Shown: positions 7,267 through 14,006 of the stretch, in pieces
How the letters are laid out: each line of letters begins with the position of its first letter
Numbering within the stretch: the first letter of the stretch is position 1
Made by a program: the position numbers and the translations under genes
Notes under the pieces: generated by a model
Seen by the model: the letters and a program-made list of their open reading frames with translations, nothing else
Database searches by the model: none
What the model was told of the DNA's origin: nothing
Assembly (NCBI GenBank): GCA_964573475.1
Contig: CAZNJT010000028.1
Location: 1-17,602, forward strand
Length of the DNA: 17,602 bases
Reading direction: 5' to 3'
DNA from: CAVZKK01 sp964573475
GTDB taxonomy: Archaea; Thermoproteota; Bathyarchaeia; Bathyarchaeales; Bathycorpusculaceae

Positions 7267-8456
7267 ACTCCACTTTCGTGGGCTATTACCTGTTGCGTTC
7301 TCAATGCTACTCTAACGGCTTCTTCAGTTGGCAAGCATAGAGCCTCGTCGAAGGAGTTCGTGTGTAGCGATTGCGTTCCGCCTAAAACTGCTGCTAGCGC
7401 CTGTATAGTGGTACGTATGATGTTGTTTAGTGGCTGCGGTGCTGTGAGGGTGCATCCTGAAGTTTGGATGTGCATGCGCATCCACATAGACCTTGGATTT
7501 TTGGCGTGGAAGCGTTCCTTCATTATTTTTGCCCATAGTCTGCGGGCTGCTCTGAATTTGGCTATTTCTTCGAAGAAATCGTTGTGGGATGCGAAGAAGA
7601 ATGACAAGCGATGGGCGAAATCGTCCACTTTTAATCCTCTTTCTATGGTGGATTCAACATAGGCTATTCCGTCATAAATAGTGAAGGCTAATTCTTGAAG
7701 GGCAGTTGCGCCAGCCTCGCGGATGTGGTATCCACTTATGCTTACGGGGTTCCACCTGGGCAAATGCCTAGCACAATATTCAATTATGTCTGTTGTGAGT
7801 TTTACTGAGGACTTTGGCGGAAATATGCATAACTTCTGGGCGAAAAACTCCTTCAGATTGTCGTTTTGTGTTGTTCCTCCAATCTTTTCTCTCGGCACAC
7901 CTTGCCTGTCTCCTACGGCTACGTACATGGCAAGCAGCATGGGTGCTGGACCATTTATGGTCATAGAAGTTGTAACTTGGTCTAGCGGTATCCCGTCAAA
8001 TAGGATTTCCATGTCCTTCAATGACGAGATGGCTACTCCGCATATGCCCACTTCCCCCTTTGCCATGGGGTGGTCTGAATCGTAACCCATTATTGTTGGG
8101 TAATCGAAGGCTGTGCTTAGGCCTGTTTCGCCTTCCTTCAGCAGGTATTTGAAGCGTTTGTTTGTTTGCTCTGCCGTGCCATATCCTGCAAACATTCGCA
8201 TCGTCCATAAGCGGCCACGGTACATGGTTGCATGTACGCCGCGGAGGAAGGGATACTCGCCCGGAAAGCCCAAATCTCGTAGGTAATCCAACGCCTTAAT
8301 GTCTTCTGGAGTGTAAACACGTTTTATCAGCATGCCTGAATGATTCCGAAATTCGCTTTTACATTCTGGGCATTGCCTTATCCATTTTGGAAGTGTTGTC
8401 TTTTCCCAGCGTTCCCTCTCTCGCTTTATTTCGTTAATCTTCTCTTCATCAAACAT
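7212..8456 (-). CDS. Acyl-CoA mutase large subunit, N-terminal part; isobutyryl-CoA mutase-like
   Basis: These 415 residues form most of the TIM barrel of a coenzyme-B12 acyl-CoA mutase, which moves a carbonyl-CoA group between neighbouring carbons by radical chemistry. The family signatures are the CoA-tunnel segment TMYRGRLWTMR (77-87), GYDSDHP (124-130), GTTQNDNLKEF (194-204), SISGYHIREAG with catalytic His244 (239-249), and GGTQSLHTNSFDEAL (359-373). Numbering coincides with Propionibacterium methylmalonyl-CoA mutase, but Tyr89 is Phe89 and Arg207 is Gln207, the pattern of isobutyryl-CoA mutase. A CPEC pair (Cys29, Cys32) in the N-terminal arm is unusual. GGAGG lies 12 bases before ATG 8456. 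It is the first gene of the operon with small subunit, MeaB and adenosyltransferase. General annotation would be methylmalonyl-CoA mutase; I favour a different substrate. Confidence 0.9.
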
Positions 8457-8477
8457 TGTCTTGTTTTGCCTCCATTA

Positions 8478-8550
8478 TTGAACTGTTTAGTGTTCAAACT
8501 AACATATCGGTATCAAACCTAAAAAGATATTTTCTTATCGGTTCAAAACC
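8478..8550. promoter_or_regulatory. Candidate operator cluster before the mutase operon
   Basis: An inverted repeat TTGAAC-8 bases-GTTCAA lies at 8478-8497, followed by two similar elements in the same orientation: TATCGGTATCAAACC at 8505-8519 and TATCGGTTCAAAACC at 8536-8550. Related (G)TTCAAA cores thus recur three times in 60 bases, immediately upstream of the mutase start codon in a divergent intergenic region. This suggests a regulator-binding cluster; the regulator is unknown. Confidence 0.4.
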
Positions 8551-8598
8551 ATAAAAATTAATGTTAAAGCTAAGACCATAGTACGTATTATGAAGGGG

Positions 8599-8608
8599 TT
8601 TTTATATT
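8599..8608 (+). promoter_or_regulatory. TATA box of the small basic-protein gene
   Basis: TTTTTATATT ends 24 bases before ATG 8632. That is the archaeal TATA-to-start-site distance, so transcription probably begins at or next to the start codon (leaderless mRNA). Confidence 0.5.
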
Positions 8609-8631
8609 GGAATTCTAACAAATGAAACAAT

Positions 8632-8808
8632 ATGTCTCGTAAAAAGTCACAGAAGAAAAGAAAGCATAAGACCGTTGGAATAGAAGCAGTCGTTGAGCCA
8701 GGCGTTGGTGCCTTGTATGTCAGAGGTACATGGATGAAAAGGCTGAATGAAATGGGCAAACGCAAGAGAAAACAAATCAAGAAGAGCCATGTCAAACGTA
8801 AATATTAG
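8632..8808 (+). CDS. Small very basic protein, unknown
   Basis: A 58-residue reading frame from ATG 8632 starts MSRKKSQKKRKHK and ends KKSHVKRKY. Lysine and arginine clusters at both ends flank a short, less charged centre (GIEAVVEPGVGALYVRGTW). Support for it being real: a TATA box at the correct leaderless distance, a composition typical of nucleic-acid-binding proteins, and a gap of about 500 bases between the mutase and CHS-like genes that would otherwise be empty. It matches no small archaeal chromatin protein that I recognise (it is not evidently Cren7, Alba or Sul7). An overlapping minus-strand frame here is low-complexity hydrophobic and is not supported. DNA- or RNA-binding is an inference from charge only. 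Confidence 0.6.
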   Translation: MSRKKSQKKRKHKTVGIEAVVEPGVGALYVRGTWMKRLNEMGKRKRKQIKKSHVKRKY

Positions 8809-8935
8809 CATCAAATGGCGCTAAGCGCTTGCCCAAGCATGTGCCAATTATAATCCGAGAAGCCGTACTATGTCGAGCTTGTGAAAAGGAAAGTCAATGT
8901 GTCAAATTAATGAATGTGGTTCTTGATACTAAACT

Positions 8936-8950
8936 TTCTACGAAGTAGAA
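8936..8950 (-). terminator. Small hairpin after the CHS-like gene
   Basis: TTCTAC-GAA-GTAGAA forms a six-base-pair stem with a three-base loop, 14 bases after the stop of the minus-strand CHS-like gene. It could mark the transcript end, though the stem is short. Confidence 0.25.
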
Positions 8951-8964
8951 GACTTTTGGTCATG

Positions 8965-10083
8965 CTATCTCTTGAACTCTAGCAAGGCGGCGGAGGCTGA
9001 AAATCCCCATCCATAACCAACCATCAAAACAATGTCGCCTCTTGAGAGTTCGCCGCCTGAGACTATTTTTTCAAGGATAAATGGTAAACTTGCTCCGGCT
9101 AAGTTGCCATATTCCCTAAGCACTTCATGCGATTCCCTAATTTTTTTATATGGAATTCTGTGGCGTTCAGCTATAATGTTTAGTATTTTTTTGCTACCCG
9201 TGTGAACCGCCCACTTCTTCGTCACTTTTATAGTGTTTTCAGCGTTTTTCCCAAGCAGTCTTTCGAGAGCTAAAGCCGTATATTTTGTTCCCAGTTCTGG
9301 AATTTCTCTGCCAAGATGCGAATAAAAGCCAAATTTGAAAGGTTCGTTTAAGGCTGAGAGCCTAGCATAACCAGCCAAAAAATCTTTCTTTCCAAGGTTT
9401 GTAACTTCCACAATCCTCTCAACTGATAAGCCTTCCCCCTCTTTTGCTACTATGGCAGCGGCTACTCCGTCTCCAAAAAGGAAAAACTCCATAGTCGCAA
9501 TCCATTTTCTTAATTCTATTTGTCTTTTGGCTTCTTCTTTTATCTGGTTAATTTGACTGATTTCCATAAAATCCTTTATTCCCTGCACTTGATTTTGGAA
9601 CCAGTATGAGCTTACTCCTGAAATGCAAAGCAAAACATAATCTTCCGGATGCGCCGCAAGGTAATTTTCTGCAAGTTCTAGGGCTTTAGGAAAGGCGGTG
9701 CTGGCTATTCCTTGAGCGTTAACATGCCTTATATAAGGGTTAAAACCGATTCTTCGGACTAGAAGTTGGCTGAGGCCAGGACACAAAAACGGGTTCACAT
9801 CATAAGCAGCAACAAGATAACCTATATCCCTAACGGATAGGCCCGCCTTTTCAATGGCTTTTTTACATGCCTCTACGCAAAGTTCAACAAGGCCAGCCTC
9901 GCTTAAAATGGTTTCCGATTTTGAAGATGAAGCTACATTGTTAATGAGGTATCGTTTTGAAACTCCCAAGTTGAGTATATTCTGTTTAACGCCTTCGGGA
10001 AGTTTGCATGGAAAAACCTCCATAAGCTCTTCGGTTGAATACTCATTTCTAGGGAGAGAAGTTGATAACTGTAGTATCTGCAT
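8965..10083 (-). CDS. KAS III / chalcone synthase-like thiolase-fold protein lacking the catalytic Cys
   Basis: The 372-residue product (from ATG 10083) has the double thiolase fold of type III polyketide synthases and KAS III enzymes: KAIEKAGLSVRDIGYLV, then VNAQGIAST where the nucleophile normally sits, FGDGVAAAIV (221-230 before start correction), WAVHTGSKK with the catalytic His (294) and GNLAGAS with the catalytic Asn (327). His to Asn spacing is 33, as in chalcone synthase. The nucleophile position holds Ile126 instead of Cys (codon ATA, three changes away), and an insert of about 30 residues follows (162-192). It may decarboxylate, bind acyl-CoA or act as a partner subunit rather than condense. 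An earlier ATG (10137) exists, but the TATA box at 10106-10115 lies downstream of it and fits a leaderless start at 10083. Confidence 0.8.
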   Translation of the reverse strand: MQILQLSTSLPRNEYSTEELMEVFPCKLPEGVKQNILNLGVSKRYLINNVASSSKSETILSEAGLVELCVEACKKAIEKAGLSVRDIGYLVAAYDVNPFLCPGLSQLLVRRIGFNPYIRHVNAQGIASTAFPKALELAENYLAAHPEDYVLLCISGVSSYWFQNQVQGIKDFMEISQINQIKEEAKRQIELRKWIATMEFFLFGDGVAAAIVAKEGEGLSVERIVEVTNLGKKDFLAGYARLSALNEPFKFGFYSHLGREIPELGTKYTALALERLLGKNAENTIKVTKKWAVHTGSKKILNIIAERHRIPYKKIRESHEVLREYGNLAGASLPFILEKIVSGGELSRGDIVLMVGYGWGFSASAALLEFKR

Positions 10084-10105
10084 ACAAATAAAATGATAAG
10101 CGACA

Positions 10106-10115
10106 TTATAAAAAG
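10106..10115 (-). promoter_or_regulatory. TATA box of the CHS-like gene
   Basis: Read on the minus strand, CTTTTTATAA ends 23 bases before ATG 10083. This is the archaeal spacing for a leaderless transcript, and it decides the start against the upstream ATG at 10137. Confidence 0.6.
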
Positions 10116-10234
10116 ATTCCCAGATTTTTCTAGTCATCCTCTCAAAATTTGTATTTCTATTCTTAATTTAGGGCTAATTGCCGCAAAAATCTTATTAGTT
10201 GTTGGAATCCACTAACTACATCTTCGTTTAATAT

Positions 10235-10241
10235 GAGGTGG
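10235..10241 (+). promoter_or_regulatory. Shine-Dalgarno site selecting a TTG start
   Basis: GAGGTGG lies four bases before TTG 10246, the start of the thiolase-like gene. The ATG at 10233 is out of frame and precedes the site. Confidence 0.6.
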
Positions 10242-10245
10242 AAAG

Positions 10246-11538
10246 TTGAAAAAAGTCGGAGTAGTCGCTGGTAGCATTTCAAGGTTCGACAACCCAAGAC
10301 ACACGTTGCAAGAAGAGATGTGTGCAGAAACAGTCAAAATGATATTGGACGATGTTCCAGACCTAGAACTTGGAGATTTCATAAAGAAAGGCTATGCATG
10401 TTGCTACTCATACTTCAGCGACATACTGGAACAGCAACAGTGTATGCACTGGATAATTCACGACTATCTAGGCTTAAGCGGCGTACCAGCATATAGAGTT
10501 GAATCAGGCGGCGCAACTCCAATCGACGCAGTAATAAACGCAGCCTTATGGATACGCTCAGGCATGTTCCCAGTAGTTCTCGTTGTTGGATGGGAAAAAA
10601 TGAACGAGCTACCCATTCAGAAGGTTAACGAAGCCATAGCCATCGCCGGCGACACAGACTGGGACTTCGTTTCAGGTTTTACCTACAACGCCTTCTATGC
10701 AACACTTGAAGCTCGTCGAATGCACGTTTACGGCGAGACTGAAGAAGACTTGGCTGAGGTTGCAGTTCTATGCCACAACAACTCACTTGAAAATCCCTAC
10801 GCACAGTGGCCGGCCCAGCATGGCTTCAGCAAAATAACGATAGAAGACGTCTACAAATCCCGTTTAATCTCGTGGCCGTATAGGCTTTATGAATGTGCAA
10901 TGACAAGCGAAGGCGCATCGGCTTTGCTCTTGGCAAATGAAGAAATCACCAAGAAACTCGCTGACAACCCAGTTTGGATAAGCGGAGTGGGTTTCGGCAC
11001 AGATACAATGAGACCTGGAGACCGCCCAGATAACCCAGCATGGAAAGGCTTGTACCCAGAAGACGAAAAAATCTGGCCTAAAAACATTCCAAAGCCAATG
11101 TCACCTTACCCTGACCTAGTCAACTTTGGCTCACTAAGAGTAGCCGCGAGGATGGCTTACAAAGACGCTGGAGTGAAGAACCCGCGAAAAGAAATTAGCC
11201 TTGTCGAAATTTTCGACCCATATGCAGGCGTTGTTTTGGCAGGGCTTGAAGACTTTGATTTCTGCAAGAGAGGCGAAGGAAAGAAACTACTTCGAGAAGG
11301 CGTAATCGCGCCTCATGGAGAACTTCCATGCCAACTCAGCGGTGCGTTGACCGCTCAGGGACACGCAGTTGGCTCCACATCAATCGCTCAAGTAGTCGAC
11401 GTCTACTGGCAACTCAGCAACCAAATCGGCAAAAAATGGGGCGCACCCAGCAGACAATTAAGCAACGCGAAAAAAGGCTTCATACACGGACACGGCGGAA
11501 CAGGATGCCAAGCAGGTGCCGTAGTTTTGGAGGTGTAA
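10246..11538 (+). CDS. Thiolase-like protein without nucleophilic Cys (SCP-x/Ltp2-like), DUF35 partner
   Basis: This 430-residue protein has the thiolase fold of the SCP-x/lipid-transfer type: VVGWEKM (114-119), the CoA loop around ISWPYRLYECAMTSEGASALL (209 on) and GHAVGST (372-378). Aligned with the thiolase encoded at 12389, the nucleophilic Cys is Gly89 (VESGGAT instead of AACASS), and the HDCF motif is FDPY (323-326), so Cys and one His are lost; only His373 of the GH motif remains. An insert rich in Pro and Trp lies at about 252-292. A DUF35 gene follows after three bases. Steroid-cleaving aldolase Ltp2 has the same combination of Cys-less thiolase fold and DUF35 partner, so a retro-aldolase or aldolase role is plausible. 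It is unlikely to act as a normal thiolase. Confidence 0.85.
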   Translation: MKKVGVVAGSISRFDNPRHTLQEEMCAETVKMILDDVPDLELGDFIKKGYACCYSYFSDILEQQQCMHWIIHDYLGLSGVPAYRVESGGATPIDAVINAALWIRSGMFPVVLVVGWEKMNELPIQKVNEAIAIAGDTDWDFVSGFTYNAFYATLEARRMHVYGETEEDLAEVAVLCHNNSLENPYAQWPAQHGFSKITIEDVYKSRLISWPYRLYECAMTSEGASALLLANEEITKKLADNPVWISGVGFGTDTMRPGDRPDNPAWKGLYPEDEKIWPKNIPKPMSPYPDLVNFGSLRVAARMAYKDAGVKNPRKEISLVEIFDPYAGVVLAGLEDFDFCKRGEGKKLLREGVIAPHGELPCQLSGALTAQGHAVGSTSIAQVVDVYWQLSNQIGKKWGAPSRQLSNAKKGFIHGHGGTGCQAGAVVLEV

Positions 11539-11541
11539 AAA

Positions 11542-12228
11542 ATGAAGCAACCAGGATCAGAAAAGGTTCTGAAAGAACAGAAGATTGACGAGGAATGGTG
11601 GAAAGACTGGGAACGTAAGGGCGGCTGGAGACCTGAAGGATGGAAAATAATCGAAATGAACGATGGGCCAACCTTAAATGATTTGAAGCCTGAGAAATTC
11701 ATGGTTGTGCACAGACCTCACGGTAGCATGTTCCATCACAGCTACGGCAAAGTCTCTAAATTCTTCATAGGACTCTTAGAAGGAAAATTGCACGGAACGA
11801 AATGTCCAAAGTGCGGATTGGTCTATTGTCCGCCACGTGCACATTGCTTTAATCCCAAGTGTAAGCTTGCAGAAACAAAGTGGATTGAGCTTCCTAAGAA
11901 AGGAGAAGTCCACTCATATACGATTATGGTTATTGCATGGCCTTCGATGGCGCATCTGCAGCCATTAGTCGGTGCAATGGTTAGGATAGATGGAACAAAC
12001 ACTTGCTTGCCCATGACGATGAGAGACATTGACCCTGAGAAAGTAAACATTGGTTTAAGAGTAAACATACACGTTGAGAAACAGCCCAAAGGCGACCTCT
12101 TGGACGTTTATGCAACTCCCGCAGAAGAACCTAAACCGCCGAAACGAACGCCAGAAGAGTTGAAACGCTTCAGGGAAGACATGGAAAAAACGAGAGCTTG
12201 GGTTAAAAAAACATTCGGCCCAAAATAG
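11542..12228 (+). CDS. DUF35 OB-fold protein with zinc ribbon, partner of the Cys-less thiolase
   Basis: The 228-residue protein contains the rubredoxin-like zinc ribbon and OB fold of the DUF35 family: Cys88-x2-Cys91 (KCPKCG), PPRAHC with Cys102 and Cys107, then the OB strands from EVHSYT to VEKQ (about 122-177). The second ligand pair is spaced C-x4-C instead of the usual C-x2-C. It is much longer than its counterpart at 13566: a Trp-rich N-terminal extension of about 80 residues (WWKDWERKGGW) and a charged helical tail after residue 185 are added. DUF35 proteins bind the CoA moiety or bridge thiolase-fold enzymes in complexes. GGAGGTG at the end of the thiolase gene and a three-base gap show co-translation, so the two products very likely form one complex. 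Confidence 0.87.
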   Translation: MKQPGSEKVLKEQKIDEEWWKDWERKGGWRPEGWKIIEMNDGPTLNDLKPEKFMVVHRPHGSMFHHSYGKVSKFFIGLLEGKLHGTKCPKCGLVYCPPRAHCFNPKCKLAETKWIELPKKGEVHSYTIMVIAWPSMAHLQPLVGAMVRIDGTNTCLPMTMRDIDPEKVNIGLRVNIHVEKQPKGDLLDVYATPAEEPKPPKRTPEELKRFREDMEKTRAWVKKTFGPK

Positions 12229-12260
12229 TTTCAGAAGGCTTTGTCTTAAGCCACACCCCA

Positions 12261-12271
12261 CTTTTTTAAAA
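12261..12271 (+). terminator. T-rich tract after the first thiolase-DUF35 pair
   Basis: The tract CTTTTTTAAAA, about 33 bases after the DUF35 stop, is a plausible archaeal termination site, since a separate promoter follows at 12322. A small palindrome, ACGAAA-TTC-TTTCGT, lies just after it (12281-12295). Confidence 0.35.
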
Positions 12272-12321
12272 CTTCTCATTACGAAATTCTTTCGTGAAAA
12301 ACTTCACAATAGTTAAAGAAA

Positions 12322-12329
12322 TTTAAATA
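12322..12329 (+). promoter_or_regulatory. TATA box of the second thiolase-DUF35 pair
   Basis: TTTAAATA with a purine-rich element just before it (AAAGAAA) resembles a BRE/TATA pair. The predicted start site, about 25 bases on (near 12353), leaves a leader of about 35 bases with AAAGGAG at 12373-12379 before TTG 12389. Confidence 0.5.
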
Positions 12330-12388
12330 CTTGTTCAATCACTATTCCATTTTCCACATTAATCGTGGTCGCAAAGGAGAAATCTAAT

Positions 12389-13561
12389 TTGAAGGGTAAA
12401 CCCCTAGTTTCAATAGTTTCTGCTGGTTTGTCAAAATTTGGAAAACTGGAAGGCTTTTACACTAGAGAAATTTTTGCAGAAGCAGCCAAAGAAGCCTTTG
12501 ACCGCTGTCCAAACCTAGACCCTAAAAAGGACATTAAAGCCTTGTTTGTTGGGCAAATGGGAGAATCCTACGAGCATCAAGGACATACAGGTGCAACGAT
12601 GGCTGACTGGGCTGGTTTGTTGCATATACCCGCCACAAGAACGGAAGCCGCCTGCGCTTCTTCAGGAGCTGCCTTAAGGGCTGGAATTTATGCGGTGCTT
12701 TCTGGCTTATGCGATGTTGTTATGGTTGGAGGAGTTGAGAAAATGACCCATAGAACAACGCCCGAAGTGACCGAATACCTTGCTATGGCTTCGGATTATC
12801 CTTTTGAGCAGTGGCATGGCATAACTTTTCCAGGATTGTTTGCTTTGATGGCAACTGCGCACATGCATAAATATGGAACGACGGAACAGCACCTCGCCAT
12901 GGTTGCAGTGAAAAACCATTATCATGGAAGCCTAAATCCTAAGGCTCAGATGCAGAAGGAAATAACGCTTGAAGCTGCTTTGTCTTCGCGGGTTATTGCA
13001 TGGCCTCTTAAGTTGTATGATTGTTCATTAATCACAGATGGCGGAAGTTGCATAATTTTGACAAAGCCAGAACTAGCCAAAAAGTTCACGGACACGCCAG
13101 TCCACATAGTCGGGAGTGGACAAGCAAGCGACACTATAGGCATGTATGAAAGGGAAGGCTTCACGTCGCTTACAGCCGCCAAACTAGCCGCTAAAAAAGC
13201 CTATGAAATGGCTGATGTAAAGCCAGAAGAAATAGATGTTGCAGAAGTCCACGACTGCTTCACAATAGCCGAAATAATAGCTTACGAGGATTTGGGCTTC
13301 TGTAAGCCGGGCGAAGGCGGACGCTTAGTCGAAAGTGGAGACACAAAGCTGGGAGGAAGAATCCCCGTGAACACGAGCGGCGGATTAAAAGCTAAAGGTC
13401 ATCCAGTAGGCGCAACAGGAATAGCGCAAGCCTACGAGATATATCTGCAGCTAACCGGACAAGGTGATAAAAGACAAGTGAAAGATGCGGAAGTAGGCTT
13501 AACACATAATGTTGGCGGTTCAGGCGCGACAGCCGCAGTTCATATTTATAGGAGGGATTAA
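12389..13561 (+). CDS. Thiolase (acetyl-CoA C-acetyltransferase / SCP-x type), complete active site
   Basis: This 390-residue thiolase makes or breaks 3-oxoacyl-CoA. All active-site elements are present: nucleophile Cys89 in AACASSG, VHDCF with His288, SGGLKAKGHPVGATG with His338, and GLTHNVGGSG near the end. I chose TTG 12389 because AAAGGAG lies nine bases upstream and the protein then starts MKGKPLVSIVSAG, next to the first strand; the frame is open to GTG 12365, which lacks a ribosome site. It has its own promoter and is followed after four bases by a small DUF35 gene, the usual archaeal pairing in which thiolase, DUF35 and sometimes HMG-CoA synthase form one complex. No HMG-CoA synthase with a full active site is encoded nearby. 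Acetoacetyl-CoA or a longer substrate are both possible. Confidence 0.9.
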   Translation: MKGKPLVSIVSAGLSKFGKLEGFYTREIFAEAAKEAFDRCPNLDPKKDIKALFVGQMGESYEHQGHTGATMADWAGLLHIPATRTEAACASSGAALRAGIYAVLSGLCDVVMVGGVEKMTHRTTPEVTEYLAMASDYPFEQWHGITFPGLFALMATAHMHKYGTTEQHLAMVAVKNHYHGSLNPKAQMQKEITLEAALSSRVIAWPLKLYDCSLITDGGSCIILTKPELAKKFTDTPVHIVGSGQASDTIGMYEREGFTSLTAAKLAAKKAYEMADVKPEEIDVAEVHDCFTIAEIIAYEDLGFCKPGEGGRLVESGDTKLGGRIPVNTSGGLKAKGHPVGATGIAQAYEIYLQLTGQGDKRQVKDAEVGLTHNVGGSGATAAVHIYRRD

Positions 13562-13565
13562 AGCC

Positions 13566-13967
13566 ATGAGCGAGCAAGCACCCTTCACCATAGAACAGTT
13601 CTACAAGCAAATACTTCAAGGAAAACTCATGGGTGGAAAATGCAAGAAATGCGGAAAAGTTCACCTTCCACCGAGACCGTTGTGTGATAATTGCTTTTCG
13701 AAAGAGTTCGAGTGGGTTGAGCTTCCGCAAAAAGGAAAACTGTTAACGTACACGGTTATTCATGTGGCACCAACACAATTCCAGGGAATGGCGCCATACG
13801 CCGTAGGCATAGTACAACTTGAAAACGGCTTAAAAATCCCAGGCATGATTAGAGGCGTAGCCCCAGAACAAATAAAGATAGGAATGCCGTTAACAATAGA
13901 CTTTGGAACCTGTGTGGCGACTCAGCCATGGCCCCAATGGCCAAGATATTATTTCAAACCAGCCTAA
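13566..13967 (+). CDS. DUF35 OB-fold/zinc-ribbon protein, partner of the thiolase
   Basis: The 133-residue protein is a compact standard DUF35: an N-terminal helix (FTIEQFYKQILQGKL), a zinc ribbon with Cys26-x2-Cys29 and Cys40-x2-Cys43 around HLPPRPLC, then the OB fold from KLLTYTVI to the end. ATG 13566 is preceded by GGAGGG (13551-13556), which spans the end of the thiolase gene; the gap between the genes is four bases. In the archaeal acetoacetyl-CoA thiolase/HMG-CoA synthase complex, DUF35 bridges the enzymes and shares the CoA site, and this gene probably serves the thiolase before it in a similar way. Frames starting further upstream (13509) overlap the thiolase and have no ribosome site. 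Confidence 0.9.
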   Translation: MSEQAPFTIEQFYKQILQGKLMGGKCKKCGKVHLPPRPLCDNCFSKEFEWVELPQKGKLLTYTVIHVAPTQFQGMAPYAVGIVQLENGLKIPGMIRGVAPEQIKIGMPLTIDFGTCVATQPWPQWPRYYFKPA

Positions 13968-13982
13968 AAAGAAATCAAAGCT

Positions 13983-14006
13983 ATTTTCCAAGTTTTCTTT
14001 TATTCT
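13983..14006 (+). terminator. T-rich tract after the second DUF35 gene
   Basis: A stretch of mostly T in short runs, with TTTTCC and TTTTCTTTTATT, follows the DUF35 stop codon and reaches into the convergent HAD gene. It has no hairpin and fits archaeal termination. Confidence 0.35.

Noticed and set aside
8535..8795. Minus-strand frame of 86 residues, rich in Leu, Phe and Ile, possibly a membrane protein
   Set aside because: It is the mirror of the Lys-rich plus-strand gene at 8632-8808 and covers its promoter; no ribosome site or TATA element precedes it.
8817..8829. GCGCT-A-AGCGC and AAGCGCTT palindromes after the small basic gene
   Set aside because: The loop is too short for a stable hairpin, no T tract follows, and there is no repeat elsewhere in the window.
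13509..13565. Longer N-terminus for the second DUF35 protein
   Set aside because: The extra residues overlap the thiolase end in another frame; ATG 13566 has GGAGGG at proper distance and yields the normal DUF35 start.
10246..13967. Standard mevalonate-pathway cluster (thiolase, HMG-CoA synthase, DUF35)
   Set aside because: The second thiolase-DUF35 pair would fit, but the only HMG-CoA-synthase-like candidate nearby lacks the catalytic Cys and the first thiolase is also Cys-less.
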